Source of the DNA: Anaerolineales bacterium UBA3082
GTDB lineage: Bacteria; Chloroflexota; Anaerolineae; UBA7937
NCBI GenBank assembly: GCA_002366595.1
Contig: DFBK01000098.1
Location: 1 to 13,471, forward strand
Direction of reading: 5' to 3'
DNA length: 13,471 nt
The notes under the pieces are model-generated. The model did not search any database. It was given only the letters and a program-made list of their open reading frames with translations, and had not been told where the DNA came from. The position numbers and the translations under genes were made by a program. Positions 6,943 to 13,467 of the stretch are shown piece after piece. Position 1 is the first letter of the stretch; each line of letters begins with the position of its first letter.

Positions 6943-9785
6943 ATTCTACCTTCTATGATTTTGCGTTCTTCTTCGGTGATGTCGTAGAGTTGGTAGACGA
7001 GGTTGTCGATTTTGCGGTCGGTGCGGGCGATTCGGCGTTCCAGGTTTTTCTTTTCTTCGCCTTTGGCGTCTTTCAAACGCTTATGCAGGTCTAGCATCCG
7101 CTCTACTAGGGCCACGAGGTCATCATGCATTTTCACATCTTGGGGGTTGTCGAAGTCAATGCGCCGGATGGGGAGTCTCCGAAGGAACATAGTCTTGTAG
7201 ATGTAAAAGCCACCTGCCTTCGGGACTGTAATCTTCTTGTAGTAGTGCTCAAGGAGTCGCGAGTTCAGCAGACCGAGAATGTAGAGCATCTTCTGCCGCG
7301 ATCGATCCTTGGGGATAATGCTCACCACCGTGTCAAGGTAAAACTGGTCTTTGGCAGCCAGCGCGAACTTTGCACTGGGAGCAAGCTCTCTGACAACAAT
7401 TTTGGATACGGCTTGGTTTGCAAAATTCCGCTCATTCCACAGTTCGTACCAGACCTTTCCAGAGTCGTCAAAGTAGGAACGGCCACTCAAATCCTCCCGT
7501 TTAGATTCGAGATACTGGTAAGCAAGCGGGTACTTCGACTCTAGCTCGGCTTCTGGAATGACCTCTGCCTTTCCGCCGACGGGTCTATAAGGATAGAGGA
7601 GGACATTAGCGGGATCTTCTAGGTAGTAACGTTGGATCTGACGGCCTTGAACAGCGGGGCGAACAAGGTCTCTTTCTAAGCGATGTCGCTTTGCCTCGTC
7701 TTTCGATAGTACAAAGACAGAATTCTGAGCCGTTACAATGCCCTCGAAAATGCCCTCTGTAAGTTCGCCCAATTGAAGAGACGGTGCACGCTCAATTCTT
7801 TCGACAAGTTTTGCTTCCTCTGGGGAGATAAAAGTCCATCCGGTTGATGAAAGGGAGTCCTGATTGACTAGATAGCTTTGACTCTCAAGGCCGTCCGGGA
7901 AATATCGCAGAGAATGCGATTCCGCTTTGCCCTTACGCATAATCAAAATGCAGGTGTAGTTGAGCGCCTCTCCAAAAACTGGAGAGTGGCCAAAGTCCAC
8001 GATCTCCTCAATCTGGCAAGTATCCTTGAGGAGGCGGCGCAGGGCCTTACCGTGTTGCCGTTTCATAAAGTTTGTCGGGCAAATGTACCCGAACAATCCA
8101 CCGTCCTTTAGCAGACGCATTCCCTGTTCAATGAACGGGATATATAAGTCAAATCGTCCAATAGCGGACTCAAAATGGTCGCGATAGTACAGCTTTTCAT
8201 CCTTGAATCCGTGAAAGCCCAGATAGGGCGGGTTGCCGATGACTATGTCGAAGCCGCCTTCTTCCATTATCTTGGGGAACTCCTCTTCCCAGTTGAAGGG
8301 CCTTTTCGCCTCCCAGTCAGCCCCAAAGTATTGGGATAACTCGATGGGCAGGCCGGAGATGAGGGAGTTGCCACAGTGGATGTTGTCCTCCAGTTTGGGC
8401 AAGAGGGCTCTCCGATGCAAGGTCTTGAGGAGTAAGTTGAGCCGCGCAATCTCCACCGCCTGGGGGTCTAGGTCAACGCCATAGATGTTATCTCTAAGAA
8501 TTCGCAGTCGCTCTAAGAAATCATCTTGCGCCGCCTTCTCATCGCTACGCTGGGCTGTGCCCCGTGCCTCCTGGTGGTAGCGATCGAGACGGTCAAAAGC
8601 CTCGATAAGGAAGGAACCAGAACCGCAGGCGGGGTCGAGGATGCGGAGTTTTCTTATCTGGTCATGGCTTCGCTCTTGGAGCAGACGACCTATGGTGTTC
8701 TCCACGATATATTGGACCACGAACTTGGGCGTGTAGTAGATGCCCCGCTTCTTGCGCCTCCTCCGCTTGGCCTCCTCTACCTCCTCCGGCAACCCCTGGC
8801 GGTAACTGAGATACTGCTCGTAGATGCCGCCCAAAACGTCCACGTCGATGGCATCGAAGTTATAAGTGGGCACCTCGTCCCGCATCCCATATAGCCCTTC
8901 AATGACCCGGGCATAGGTAGTGGAATCACAGACGAGATCCTCGCAGAAGTGGCCGACCTCAAAGAGTTCGCTATCGTATTTCTCGTCGAACTGGCGAAAG
9001 ATACGCACCAGTGCGTTGTCCAACTCCTTTCGCCGACCATTCTCCCGCCATTCCCTCACCGCAGGGAGCAGAACCCGCTCCTCCAACTCACGATCCTCGG
9101 CAGTGCGGATGAAGATGAACCGGTCTAGGATGCGTTGCACTGCTTCATCGATTTGGGCTGCTGAGTACCTTTTATTCTCTTTCCACCCCCTGAGTTGCCT
9201 GTACAGCCTCTGCCGCCAAACGATCAGGTCATCGAAGAGTTCCTTCCCCACCGCTTCCCTCTTGGCCTTCTTTGCTACCTTTTCAGCCTCAATGTCCAGA
9301 AGGCTCTCCTCAAAGGAGCGCCGGGAAAGGAGCCACAATTGATCGAACCTTTCCAGATATTCCGTATAGGGGATATTTAGGAAGCGATTGTACAGGAGGC
9401 TGGGCCCTTTCCATTGGGCGTTATAGACCTTGAGCCCCTCAAAGTCGGTCAATACCGCCCAAGTGACCCCTTTCGTCCAAGCGTAGTTGATGGCTTGCCA
9501 ACCGTATTTTGGGTTATCCAAATCGGCCTTTAGGCGCTTCGCCTCTAAGAAGAACTTGGGGATGCCCTCGATGCGGAAGGCGTAATCTACTCGCCGACGG
9601 GAGACTTTGTCCTCGGCGGTAACCTCCCGGCGGTCTTCAACCGCCCAGCCCAGAGCACGGAACAAGGGGAGGATAAAATCCTTCTTCGTGTTCTCCTCGT
9701 CGTACTTCTTGAATTCGCGCTTCGTGAGGGCATCAAGTTTCTTGACTAGGCGGGCGACCTCTCGCTGGGCTTCAGCCCTCTTCAT
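6939..9785 (-). CDS. Type IIG restriction-modification enzyme (Eco57I-like)
   Basis: A 948-residue single-chain enzyme that should both methylate adenine-N6 in its site and cut DNA nearby. The N-terminal nuclease (about 1-125) has a PD-(D/E)XK core: Asp67 in RRRVDYAF, Glu81-Ala-Lys83 in FFLEAKRL, and Gln97. A helical linker (about 150-330) leads to the gamma-class methyltransferase: motif X RRKKRGIYYTPKFVVQYIV (about 341-361), SAM motif I ILDPACGSGSFL (382-393) and catalytic NPPY (518-521) in FDIVIGNPPY. From about 600 on lies the target-recognition region. All catalytic motifs look intact. I chose the ATG at 9785 because GAGG sits 5 nt upstream; the frame extends to a TTG at 9812, which falls in the likely promoter. 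The stop codon is provided by a REP foot. No separate methyltransferase or specificity gene is present. The recognition sequence cannot be predicted. Confidence 0.93.
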   Translation of the reverse strand: MKRAEAQREVARLVKKLDALTKREFKKYDEENTKKDFILPLFRALGWAVEDRREVTAEDKVSRRRVDYAFRIEGIPKFFLEAKRLKADLDNPKYGWQAINYAWTKGVTWAVLTDFEGLKVYNAQWKGPSLLYNRFLNIPYTEYLERFDQLWLLSRRSFEESLLDIEAEKVAKKAKREAVGKELFDDLIVWRQRLYRQLRGWKENKRYSAAQIDEAVQRILDRFIFIRTAEDRELEERVLLPAVREWRENGRRKELDNALVRIFRQFDEKYDSELFEVGHFCEDLVCDSTTYARVIEGLYGMRDEVPTYNFDAIDVDVLGGIYEQYLSYRQGLPEEVEEAKRRRRKKRGIYYTPKFVVQYIVENTIGRLLQERSHDQIRKLRILDPACGSGSFLIEAFDRLDRYHQEARGTAQRSDEKAAQDDFLERLRILRDNIYGVDLDPQAVEIARLNLLLKTLHRRALLPKLEDNIHCGNSLISGLPIELSQYFGADWEAKRPFNWEEEFPKIMEEGGFDIVIGNPPYLGFHGFKDEKLYYRDHFESAIGRFDLYIPFIEQGMRLLKDGGLFGYICPTNFMKRQHGKALRRLLKDTCQIEEIVDFGHSPVFGEALNYTCILIMRKGKAESHSLRYFPDGLESQSYLVNQDSLSSTGWTFISPEEAKLVERIERAPSLQLGELTEGIFEGIVTAQNSVFVLSKDEAKRHRLERDLVRPAVQGRQIQRYYLEDPANVLLYPYRPVGGKAEVIPEAELESKYPLAYQYLESKREDLSGRSYFDDSGKVWYELWNERNFANQAVSKIVVRELAPSAKFALAAKDQFYLDTVVSIIPKDRSRQKMLYILGLLNSRLLEHYYKKITVPKAGGFYIYKTMFLRRLPIRRIDFDNPQDVKMHDDLVALVERMLDLHKRLKDAKGEEKKNLERRIARTDRKIDNLVYQLYDITEEERKIIEGRM

Positions 9786-9800
9786 ATCGACCTCAAAGCC

Positions 9801-9829
9801 AGTATAGCACAAACCTTCTATTCTGCACA
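9801..9829 (-). promoter_or_regulatory. Possible promoter of the restriction gene
   Basis: On the minus strand TATACT (9801-9806) is a good -10 box; TGTGCA (9824-9829), 17 nt upstream, is a poor -35 match. It would give a very short leader before the ATG at 9785. The restriction gene may instead, or in addition, be read from the winged-helix gene's promoter, since that gene ends 139 bp upstream on the same strand. Confidence 0.35.
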
Positions 9830-9844
9830 GTCCTCTTGAGTAGT

Positions 9845-9869
9845 GTAGGGCGGGTTTCTATACCCGCCC
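9845..9869. repeat. Single GTAG-footed REP hairpin
   Basis: GTAG (9845-9848) runs into a perfect 8-bp stem GGGCGGGT (9848-9855), loop TTCTAT, ACCCGCCC (9862-9869). It belongs to the same GC-rich GTAG family but has no second hairpin. It lies between the winged-helix gene and the restriction gene. No U-tract follows on the minus strand, so it is not an obvious terminator there. Confidence 0.7.
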
Positions 9870-9924
9870 TCTCTTTTCCCTCGGGATCCTGTAAGGGCGC
9901 GCTCTTCGCTTGTCTTTGCATCCT

Positions 9925-10374
9925 TCATGGCGCTTCTTCTCGCTCCCTGATTGGAGCAAAGAGATTCGGTCCGACTTTGTCGTACATGCCTTGTTTCACT
10001 CCCCGAAGTAGAAGACTCACGACGGAATTCTTCGGCGTCTTGCCCTTGGGACCTTTGCCAGCCTGGCGCAGTTTCTTCAATACCTGATCCGCATGAATGG
10101 GACCGGGACTGGAGTTTACGATCTCGAAAATGGCTTCGGTGACATTCAGATTGGCTAGTCTGGCAGCCAACGGTAGCGATGATATGTCGACGCCGCTTGC
10201 CCTCCTGGCCGCTTGGAGCTCATCCTTCAGGAGGACCTGGGCTGAGTTCAAGAGCGCCTGGGTCTCAGTGATAGCGGCTTCCAACGCATCTCGCTGGGCT
10301 TGAAGTTCACTGATCTTCGCCTCGTAGGAGCGGATCTTCTTTTGCAAATAATCGATGGCATCACTTGCATTCAT
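9925..10374 (-). CDS. Coiled-coil and winged-helix (HARE-HTH-like) DNA-binding protein
   Basis: A 149-residue protein. Residues 3-58 are a heptad-patterned coiled coil (YLQKKIRSYEAKISELQAQ and onward), likely for dimerisation. Residues 76-142 form a winged helix: NVTEAIFEIVNSSPGPIHADQVLKKLR, then GKTPKNSVVSLLLR as recognition helix and MYDKVGPNLFAPI as wing. The pattern fits the HARE-HTH family, found in RNA polymerase delta and fused to restriction enzymes and chromatin proteins; the assignment is by pattern. The ATG at 10374 has an ideal GGAGGAG 6 nt upstream, and its promoter (10394-10422) ends just before it, which rules out the longer frame to 10536. It is divergent from hicBA and may regulate that pair or the restriction gene; neither is shown. 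Confidence 0.75.
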   Translation of the reverse strand: MNASDAIDYLQKKIRSYEAKISELQAQRDALEAAITETQALLNSAQVLLKDELQAARRASGVDISSLPLAARLANLNVTEAIFEIVNSSPGPIHADQVLKKLRQAGKGPKGKTPKNSVVSLLLRGVKQGMYDKVGPNLFAPIREREEAP

Positions 10375-10388
10375 CTTCCACTCCTCCA

Positions 10389-10473
10389 ACAACATTATAT
10401 CACAACCTGTTGTCTTTATCAAGATGTTCGACAATCCTGAACAACACATGTTGTAAACTTTAAGGTATGTTGT
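10389..10473. promoter_or_regulatory. Cluster of ACAACA/TGTTGT operator-like repeats between divergent genes
   Basis: Within 85 bp the hexamer ACAACA or its complement occurs at 10389-10394, 10408-10413 (within ACAAC-CT-GTTGT, 10402-10413), 10441-10446 and 10449-10454 (a perfect inverted repeat with a 2-bp spacer), and 10468-10473. One palindrome lies inside the promoter of the winged-helix gene, and another lies about 35 bp upstream of the hicB -10 box. Toxin-antitoxin antitoxins commonly bind such inverted repeats to repress their own operon. Whether HicB, HicA-HicB or the winged-helix protein binds here cannot be told. Confidence 0.55.
10394..10422 (-). promoter_or_regulatory. Strong sigma70-type promoter of the winged-helix gene
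   Basis: On the minus strand TTGATA (-35, 10417-10422), a 17-nt spacer and a perfect TATAAT (-10, 10394-10399). Transcription should start near 10387, about 13 nt before the ATG. The spacer contains the inverted repeat ACAAC-CT-GTTGT (10402-10413), a position where a bound repressor would block RNA polymerase. Confidence 0.7.
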
Positions 10474-10486
10474 TGCTGTAGGGGTG

Positions 10487-10492
10487 TATAAT
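10487..10492 (+). promoter_or_regulatory. Probable -10 box of the hicBA operon
   Basis: A perfect TATAAT. No good -35 hexamer lies 16-18 bp upstream, which would suit a promoter needing an activator. The start would be near 10499, leaving a leader of about 27 nt with GGGAGG (10508-10513) and AAGGAG (10518-10523) before the ATG at 10526. Confidence 0.5.
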
Positions 10493-10525
10493 ATAGGTGG
10501 CCGCCAAGGGAGGAAGAAAGGAGAG

Positions 10526-10831
10526 ATGGAGTACATAATCGTGACTTTTATGGTTGAACGTGAGGGAGAGTACTACGTATCAAAGTGCTTGGAATTGGGG
10601 ACGGCCAGTTTTGGGCGCAATGAGAAGGAGGCGCTTGAAAACCTGGTCGATGCGACGGAGGTATATCTCGACACCCTTGAGGATTTGGGCGAATGCCGCC
10701 TAGTACTAAAGGAGAAAGGAGTACGATTATATTCCTACGAACCCGCTGAGCTAGAAGTCCGACGAGCCAAGTTCCCAGCAGGTAGCATCATTCAACCCAC
10801 CGTAATGACGCTGCAAACCGCGCCCGCATGA
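10526..10831 (+). CDS. hicB: HicB-family antitoxin
   Basis: A 101-residue protein with the HicB partial RNase H fold: YIIVTFMVEREGEYYVSKCLELGTASFG (beta strands), then NEKEALENLVDATEVYLDTLEDLGE (helix). In HicBA systems HicB neutralises the HicA mRNA interferase and often autoregulates the operon. No separate ribbon-helix-helix or helix-turn-helix DNA-binding domain is obvious after residue 75; the C-terminus is a short extended tail (FPAGSIIQPTVMTLQTAPA). It overlaps hicA by four bases (ATGA), indicating translational coupling. The ATG at 10526 is chosen because the longer frame (GTG 10484) would include the promoter's -10 box. Confidence 0.82.
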   Translation: MEYIIVTFMVEREGEYYVSKCLELGTASFGRNEKEALENLVDATEVYLDTLEDLGECRLVLKEKGVRLYSYEPAELEVRRAKFPAGSIIQPTVMTLQTAPA

Positions 10832-11097
10832 GCAAGCGACGCTTATTCTCGAGCGATGAGATTATCAATGCTCTGTTGCGTTGCGGCTTTGAACTGGCTC
10901 GAAAGTCAAAGAGTGGCCACCAGGCGCTCAAGAGGCGACGACCGGATGGAAGGCACGATGTAACTTCAGTGCCCTTAGGAGAGAGGGAAGTTCCCAAGGG
11001 CACTTTCGACAGTATCTTGAAACTGGCCAATCTTGACTACGACGACTTTCTAGACTGTGCCAAGGTCAAGCGCAAGGGGCGGAAACGTAGGAAGTAA
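10828..11097 (+). CDS. hicA: HicA-family mRNA interferase toxin
   Basis: An 89-residue basic protein with the dsRBD-like HicA fold: LFSSDEIINALLRCGFELARKSKSGHQALKRR, TSVPLGEREVPKGTFDSILKLANLDYDDFL. The active-site His is His31 in SKSGHQAL; the family usually reads GSH, so Ser and Gly are swapped here. The second His of the usual VPxH is replaced by Gly (VPLG). A Lys/Arg-rich tail (KVKRKGRKRRK) extends the usual length. HicA cleaves mRNA and tmRNA and is held inactive by HicB. It follows hicB with a 4-bp overlap, and a hairpin downstream may end the operon. Confidence 0.8.
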   Translation: MSKRRLFSSDEIINALLRCGFELARKSKSGHQALKRRRPDGRHDVTSVPLGEREVPKGTFDSILKLANLDYDDFLDCAKVKRKGRKRRK

Positions 11098-11114
11098 GTT
11101 GGAGATCGACCAGC

Positions 11115-11154
11115 AGTTGTCAAGGGGCCGCAACCGCGGCCCCTCGATGCAACT
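11115..11154 (+). terminator. Strong hairpin after hicA, possible terminator without U-tract
   Basis: GGGGCCGC (11124-11131), loop AACC, GCGGCCCC (11136-11143), extended by A-T and, after an internal loop, by AGTTG/CAACT (11115-11119 and 11150-11154). It starts 18 bp after the hicA stop. No run of T follows on either strand, so it may be an RNA-stabilising or Rho-related structure rather than an intrinsic terminator. Confidence 0.4.
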
Positions 11155-11211
11155 CTAGACGATTGACTACTTCACATAGTATTACGCAACAGGCTAGCTC
11201 CGGTTTATCCT

Positions 11212-11240
11212 TCGACAATCTAGAACGCCTGCGCTATAAT
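11212..11240 (+). promoter_or_regulatory. Near-consensus promoter with no gene downstream
   Basis: TCGACA (11212-11217), a 17-nt spacer and TATAAT (11235-11240): 11 of 12 consensus bases. Transcription would start near 11247 and run towards the 3' end of polX, through several stable hairpins and no reading frame. It may drive a small RNA, or be fortuitous. Confidence 0.45.
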
Positions 11241-11248
11241 GTTTCCAC

Positions 11249-11283
11249 AAAAAGAGCCCCCTCTCCGATGACGGTAGGGGGCT
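11249..11283 (-). terminator. Intrinsic terminator for polX
   Basis: Read on the minus strand: an 8-bp GC-rich stem AGCCCCCT/AGGGGGCT (11255-11262 with 11276-11283) with a 13-nt loop that can form an inner CCG/CGG pair, followed by CTTTTT (the run of five T ends at 11249). This is a standard Rho-independent form. It is about 150 nt after the polX stop. Confidence 0.7.
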
Positions 11284-11377
11284 TGTCCTGGCTGTAGTAG
11301 GCCAGGGCCTGTCCCCGCTAGGGGGCCTGCCCTCGATAGGGGGTATCCCAGCAAAAACCTATCAGTAACGATACCTC

Positions 11378-11431
11378 GTAGCGTCAGGCTTTAGCCTGAC
11401 GAGAAAGCGTCGCTCTAAAGGGCAACGCTAC
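11378..11431. repeat. GTAG-footed two-hairpin REP-like element next to the polX stop
   Basis: GTAG (11378-11381) and CTAC (11428-11431) form the ends, with GTAGCGT and ACGCTAC as terminal inverted repeats. Hairpin 1 has CGTCAGGC, loop TTTA, GCCTGACG; hairpin 2 is an imperfect GCGTCGCTCTAAAGGGCAACGC. The stem sequences differ from the GGGGCGGGG family, but the architecture (GTAG, hairpin, hairpin, CTAC) is the same. It ends 3 bp before the polX stop codon. Confidence 0.7.
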
Positions 11432-11434
11432 AAG

Positions 11435-13147
11435 TCACCTTTTCACCTTTTTCTTTAGGTCCTCCCAATTCATGGTATTGGCTATATCCTTCGCCTCCGC
11501 CCAGCCGCGGCGGGCCATGGCCACCCCTAGGGGCATCAGCCCTAACCCATCCATGTGGTGGGCGTCCGTCCCGATGGAAAGAAGCACCCCCTCTTGGATG
11601 GCTCGCATCACGTGCGCCCCGTCCAGGTCGAGCCGGTTGGGCTGGGCGTTTATCTCCAGGATCGTCCCCGTCTTCGCTGCTTCCCTGACTACGGCCTCGA
11701 AATCGAGGGCTATCTCCTCCCTCTGGCCGAGGAGCCGTCCCGTTGGGTGGGCGATGATGTCCACATGGGGGTTCCGGATGGCGGCCAGCATCCTCTGGGT
11801 TATCTTCTCCCGCTCCTGCCGGAGCCCGGAATGGATGGCCGCCACCACCAGGTCCATCTCCGCCAGAACCTCGTCGGGCAAATCCAGCGTCCCGTTGCTC
11901 CTGATCTCCACCTCCGCCCCGGCCAGTACCCGGAAGGGGGCTAACTTCTCGTTCACCCACTTAATCTCCGCCCTCTGCTCCGCCACCCTCTCCGGCGTCA
12001 TCCCCCCGGCAACGCCCAAACCCCTAGTGTGGTCGGTGAGAAGGATATAGTCGTAGCCTTTGGCCTTGGCTGCCTGGGCCATCTCCTCGATGGTATGGAC
12101 GCCGTCTGAGTAGTTGGTATGGACGTGGAAGTCGCCTCTTATATCCCCATCGGTGACTAACTGGGGTAGTTTGCCCGCTCTAGCAGCCTCTATCTCCCCC
12201 CTCGCCTCCCTCATCTCCGGGGGTATCCAGGGGAGGCCTATCGTCTCGTATACCTCTTCTTCGGTGGGGCAGGTTATCTCCGTCCCATCCTCCTTCTTGT
12301 AGCCATACTCGCTCAGGCTGAGCCCCTGGTCTAAGGCCAGGATGCGCAGTTGCACGTTGTGCTCCTTGGAGCCGGTGAAATATTGCATCAGAGTGCCAAA
12401 CCGCTCCTCGGAGAGGACGCGCAGGTCCACCTGGAGGCCGTTATCCAGGATGACGGTGGATTTAGTATCGCCTTGGAGGAGCACCTCGGCCACCTGGGAG
12501 AGTTTGACGAAGGCGGACATCACCTGGGTGGGCTTGGCGGTGGTGGCCAGGATGTCTATATCGCCGATGGTGGGCTTGCGGCGGCGGAGGCTCCCCACGG
12601 GGACGATATTCTCCGCCGGAGAGGTGGCCCGCAGCCGCTCCACTATCTCCTGGGCGATGGGCAAGGCGGTGCCCAAGAGCGACCGCCCGGAGAGACGGTG
12701 GAGCATCTCGATACCGTGGAGGATCTTTTCCTCTGACCTGGCTCTCAGGCCGGGCAGGTGGCGCAACCTCTCTTCCCGGGCGGCGTGCTCCACCTCGGGG
12801 ATGGAGGCCAGGCCGAGTTTCTCATGGAGGAGTTTGGCCGTCTTGGGGCCCACGCCGGGGATGGTAAGAAGTGAGAGCACCCCATCGGGGACCTGCTCCT
12901 TCAACTCCTCGTAGTAGCCCAACTGTCCCGTGCTCAGGAGTTCATCGATCTTCTTAGCGATCGCCTCTCCCACCCGGGGCACCTCGCGCAGCCTTCCCTC
13001 CTTCCAGAGTTCTTCCAGGGCTACGGGGTGATGCTCGATGGAATCGGCGGCGCGACGATAGGCGTTGACCCGGTAGAAGTCCCCTCCCTGGATCTCCAGC
13101 ATATCCGCGATCTCGCGGAAGATTTGACTGATCTCTTTGTTATTCAT
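11435..13147 (-). CDS. polX: DNA polymerase X with PHP domain (polymerase / 3'-5' exonuclease)
   Basis: A 570-residue protein, the usual length of bacterial PolX. The N-terminal 8-kDa-like domain and two helix-hairpin-helix segments (around 56-65 and TIPGVGPKTA at 95-104) bind DNA. The X-family nucleotidyltransferase core has GSLRRRKPTIGDIDIL, with metal-binding Asp196 and Asp198, and Asp241 in QVDLRV. The C-terminal PHP phosphoesterase domain has DFHVHTNYSDG (His341, His343), TDHT, EVE, AIHSG, IAHPTG and SIGTDAHH, all metal ligands present. PolX fills gaps and processes 3' and abasic ends in base-excision repair. The ATG at 13147 has GGGAGG about 6 nt upstream and is preferred to a longer frame from 13177. 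It is monocistronic, with its own -10 box upstream and a terminator downstream. Confidence 0.95.
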   Translation of the reverse strand: MNNKEISQIFREIADMLEIQGGDFYRVNAYRRAADSIEHHPVALEELWKEGRLREVPRVGEAIAKKIDELLSTGQLGYYEELKEQVPDGVLSLLTIPGVGPKTAKLLHEKLGLASIPEVEHAAREERLRHLPGLRARSEEKILHGIEMLHRLSGRSLLGTALPIAQEIVERLRATSPAENIVPVGSLRRRKPTIGDIDILATTAKPTQVMSAFVKLSQVAEVLLQGDTKSTVILDNGLQVDLRVLSEERFGTLMQYFTGSKEHNVQLRILALDQGLSLSEYGYKKEDGTEITCPTEEEVYETIGLPWIPPEMREARGEIEAARAGKLPQLVTDGDIRGDFHVHTNYSDGVHTIEEMAQAAKAKGYDYILLTDHTRGLGVAGGMTPERVAEQRAEIKWVNEKLAPFRVLAGAEVEIRSNGTLDLPDEVLAEMDLVVAAIHSGLRQEREKITQRMLAAIRNPHVDIIAHPTGRLLGQREEIALDFEAVVREAAKTGTILEINAQPNRLDLDGAHVMRAIQEGVLLSIGTDAHHMDGLGLMPLGVAMARRGWAEAKDIANTMNWEDLKKKVKR

Positions 13148-13192
13148 AGCCCCCTCCCAGGGAATCAAGGGTATCAAGAGGCTCCTTACCTT

Positions 13193-13198
13193 ATTATA
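13193..13198 (-). promoter_or_regulatory. Probable -10 box of polX
   Basis: A perfect TATAAT on the minus strand, 45 bp before the polX ATG, giving a leader of about 40 nt that contains GGGAGG. No good -35 hexamer is seen at 16-18 bp. Confidence 0.45.
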
Positions 13199-13299
13199 TC
13201 ACAGGAAGGCTCACCTACATATGTTGAACCGGCTAGTCTCATCAGAAATGCGACAATTGTGGTAGCGTCGAATGTGCCAACCAGACCTACACGACAGGA

Positions 13300-13403
13300 G
13301 TAGGGGAGGCCCCTCGCTCGTCCTGACGAGGGAAGGATGGCCTCCCGCAAACGGGAGGGGACCCTTCGACTTCGCTCAGGGCAGGCGCAAGCCCCTCCCC
13401 TAC
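13300..13403. repeat. Large two-hairpin REP pair
   Basis: GTAG (13300-13303) and CTAC (13400-13403) are its ends; GTAGGGGAGG/CCTCCCCTAC is a 10-bp terminal inverted repeat. Hairpin one: GGGAGGCC (13304-13311) with GGCCTCCC (13339-13346), its loop holding a small CTCGT/ACGAG stem. Hairpin two: GGGAGGGG (13353-13360) with CCCCTCCC (13392-13399), its loop holding the complement of CCTGAGCGAAGTCGAAGG. Orientation is opposite to the copies at 5512 and 6864, and no restriction-gene tail adjoins it. Confidence 0.85.
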
Positions 13404-13414
13404 AACCGATTTTT

Positions 13415-13467
13415 GAGGAATCAGGAGATTCCTCCCCCGGCCTGACGGCCAAGGCTGGAAGCGTCAG
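13415..13467. repeat. Palindromes at the right edge
   Basis: An 8-bp hairpin GAGGAATC (13415-13422), loop AGGA, GATTCCTC (13427-13434), followed by CTGACG (13442-13447) and CGTCAG (13462-13467) as a 6-bp inverted pair. Probably more repeat sequence continuing past the window. Confidence 0.5.

Larger units (their letters stand above)
11098..11434. other. 337-bp intergenic stretch between the convergent hicA and polX genes
   Basis: No credible coding frame is present. It holds, in order: a strong hairpin after hicA, a plus-strand promoter, a minus-strand terminator for polX, a GC-rich run with competing palindromes (11277-11332), and a GTAG-footed two-hairpin element next to the polX stop. The GC-rich run has three variants of GGG-C-YTG-YCC (11277-11288, 11305-11316, 11321-11332) and may be a degraded REP. 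Confidence 0.6.

Noticed and set aside
6861..6945. ATT direct repeat flanking the REP at 6864-6942 as a target-site duplication
   Set aside because: Only 3 bp, and the copies at 6057 and 13300 have no matching flanks; RAYT/IS200-type enzymes do not make duplications.
6606..7094. Plus-strand open frame of 162 codons
   Set aside because: It is antisense to the accessory and restriction genes and runs through a REP; its CPERSRRV stretch is just the translation of the CCTGAGCGAAGTCGAAGG repeat.
9786..9812. TTG start nine codons upstream in the restriction gene
   Set aside because: It overlaps the likely -10 box and has no ribosome-binding site, whereas the ATG at 9785 has GAGG at good spacing.
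10478..10484. GTAGGGG before the hicB promoter as another REP
   Set aside because: No palindrome or CTAC follows; most likely chance.
10375..10536. N-terminal extension of the winged-helix protein
   Set aside because: It would cover its own perfect promoter and the operator repeats; the ATG at 10374 has an ideal Shine-Dalgarno.
11415..11960. 181-codon minus-strand frame inside polX
   Set aside because: Other frame of the polX PHP domain; low-complexity Gly/Arg/Pro translation.
5512..13403. The repeated palindromes as a CRISPR array
   Set aside because: Copies are far apart, in both orientations, with no regular spacers and no cas genes.
13186..13452. Minus-strand open frame of 88 codons upstream of polX
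   Set aside because: It is made almost wholly of the REP pair (again containing CPERSRRV) and would start inside the polX promoter.
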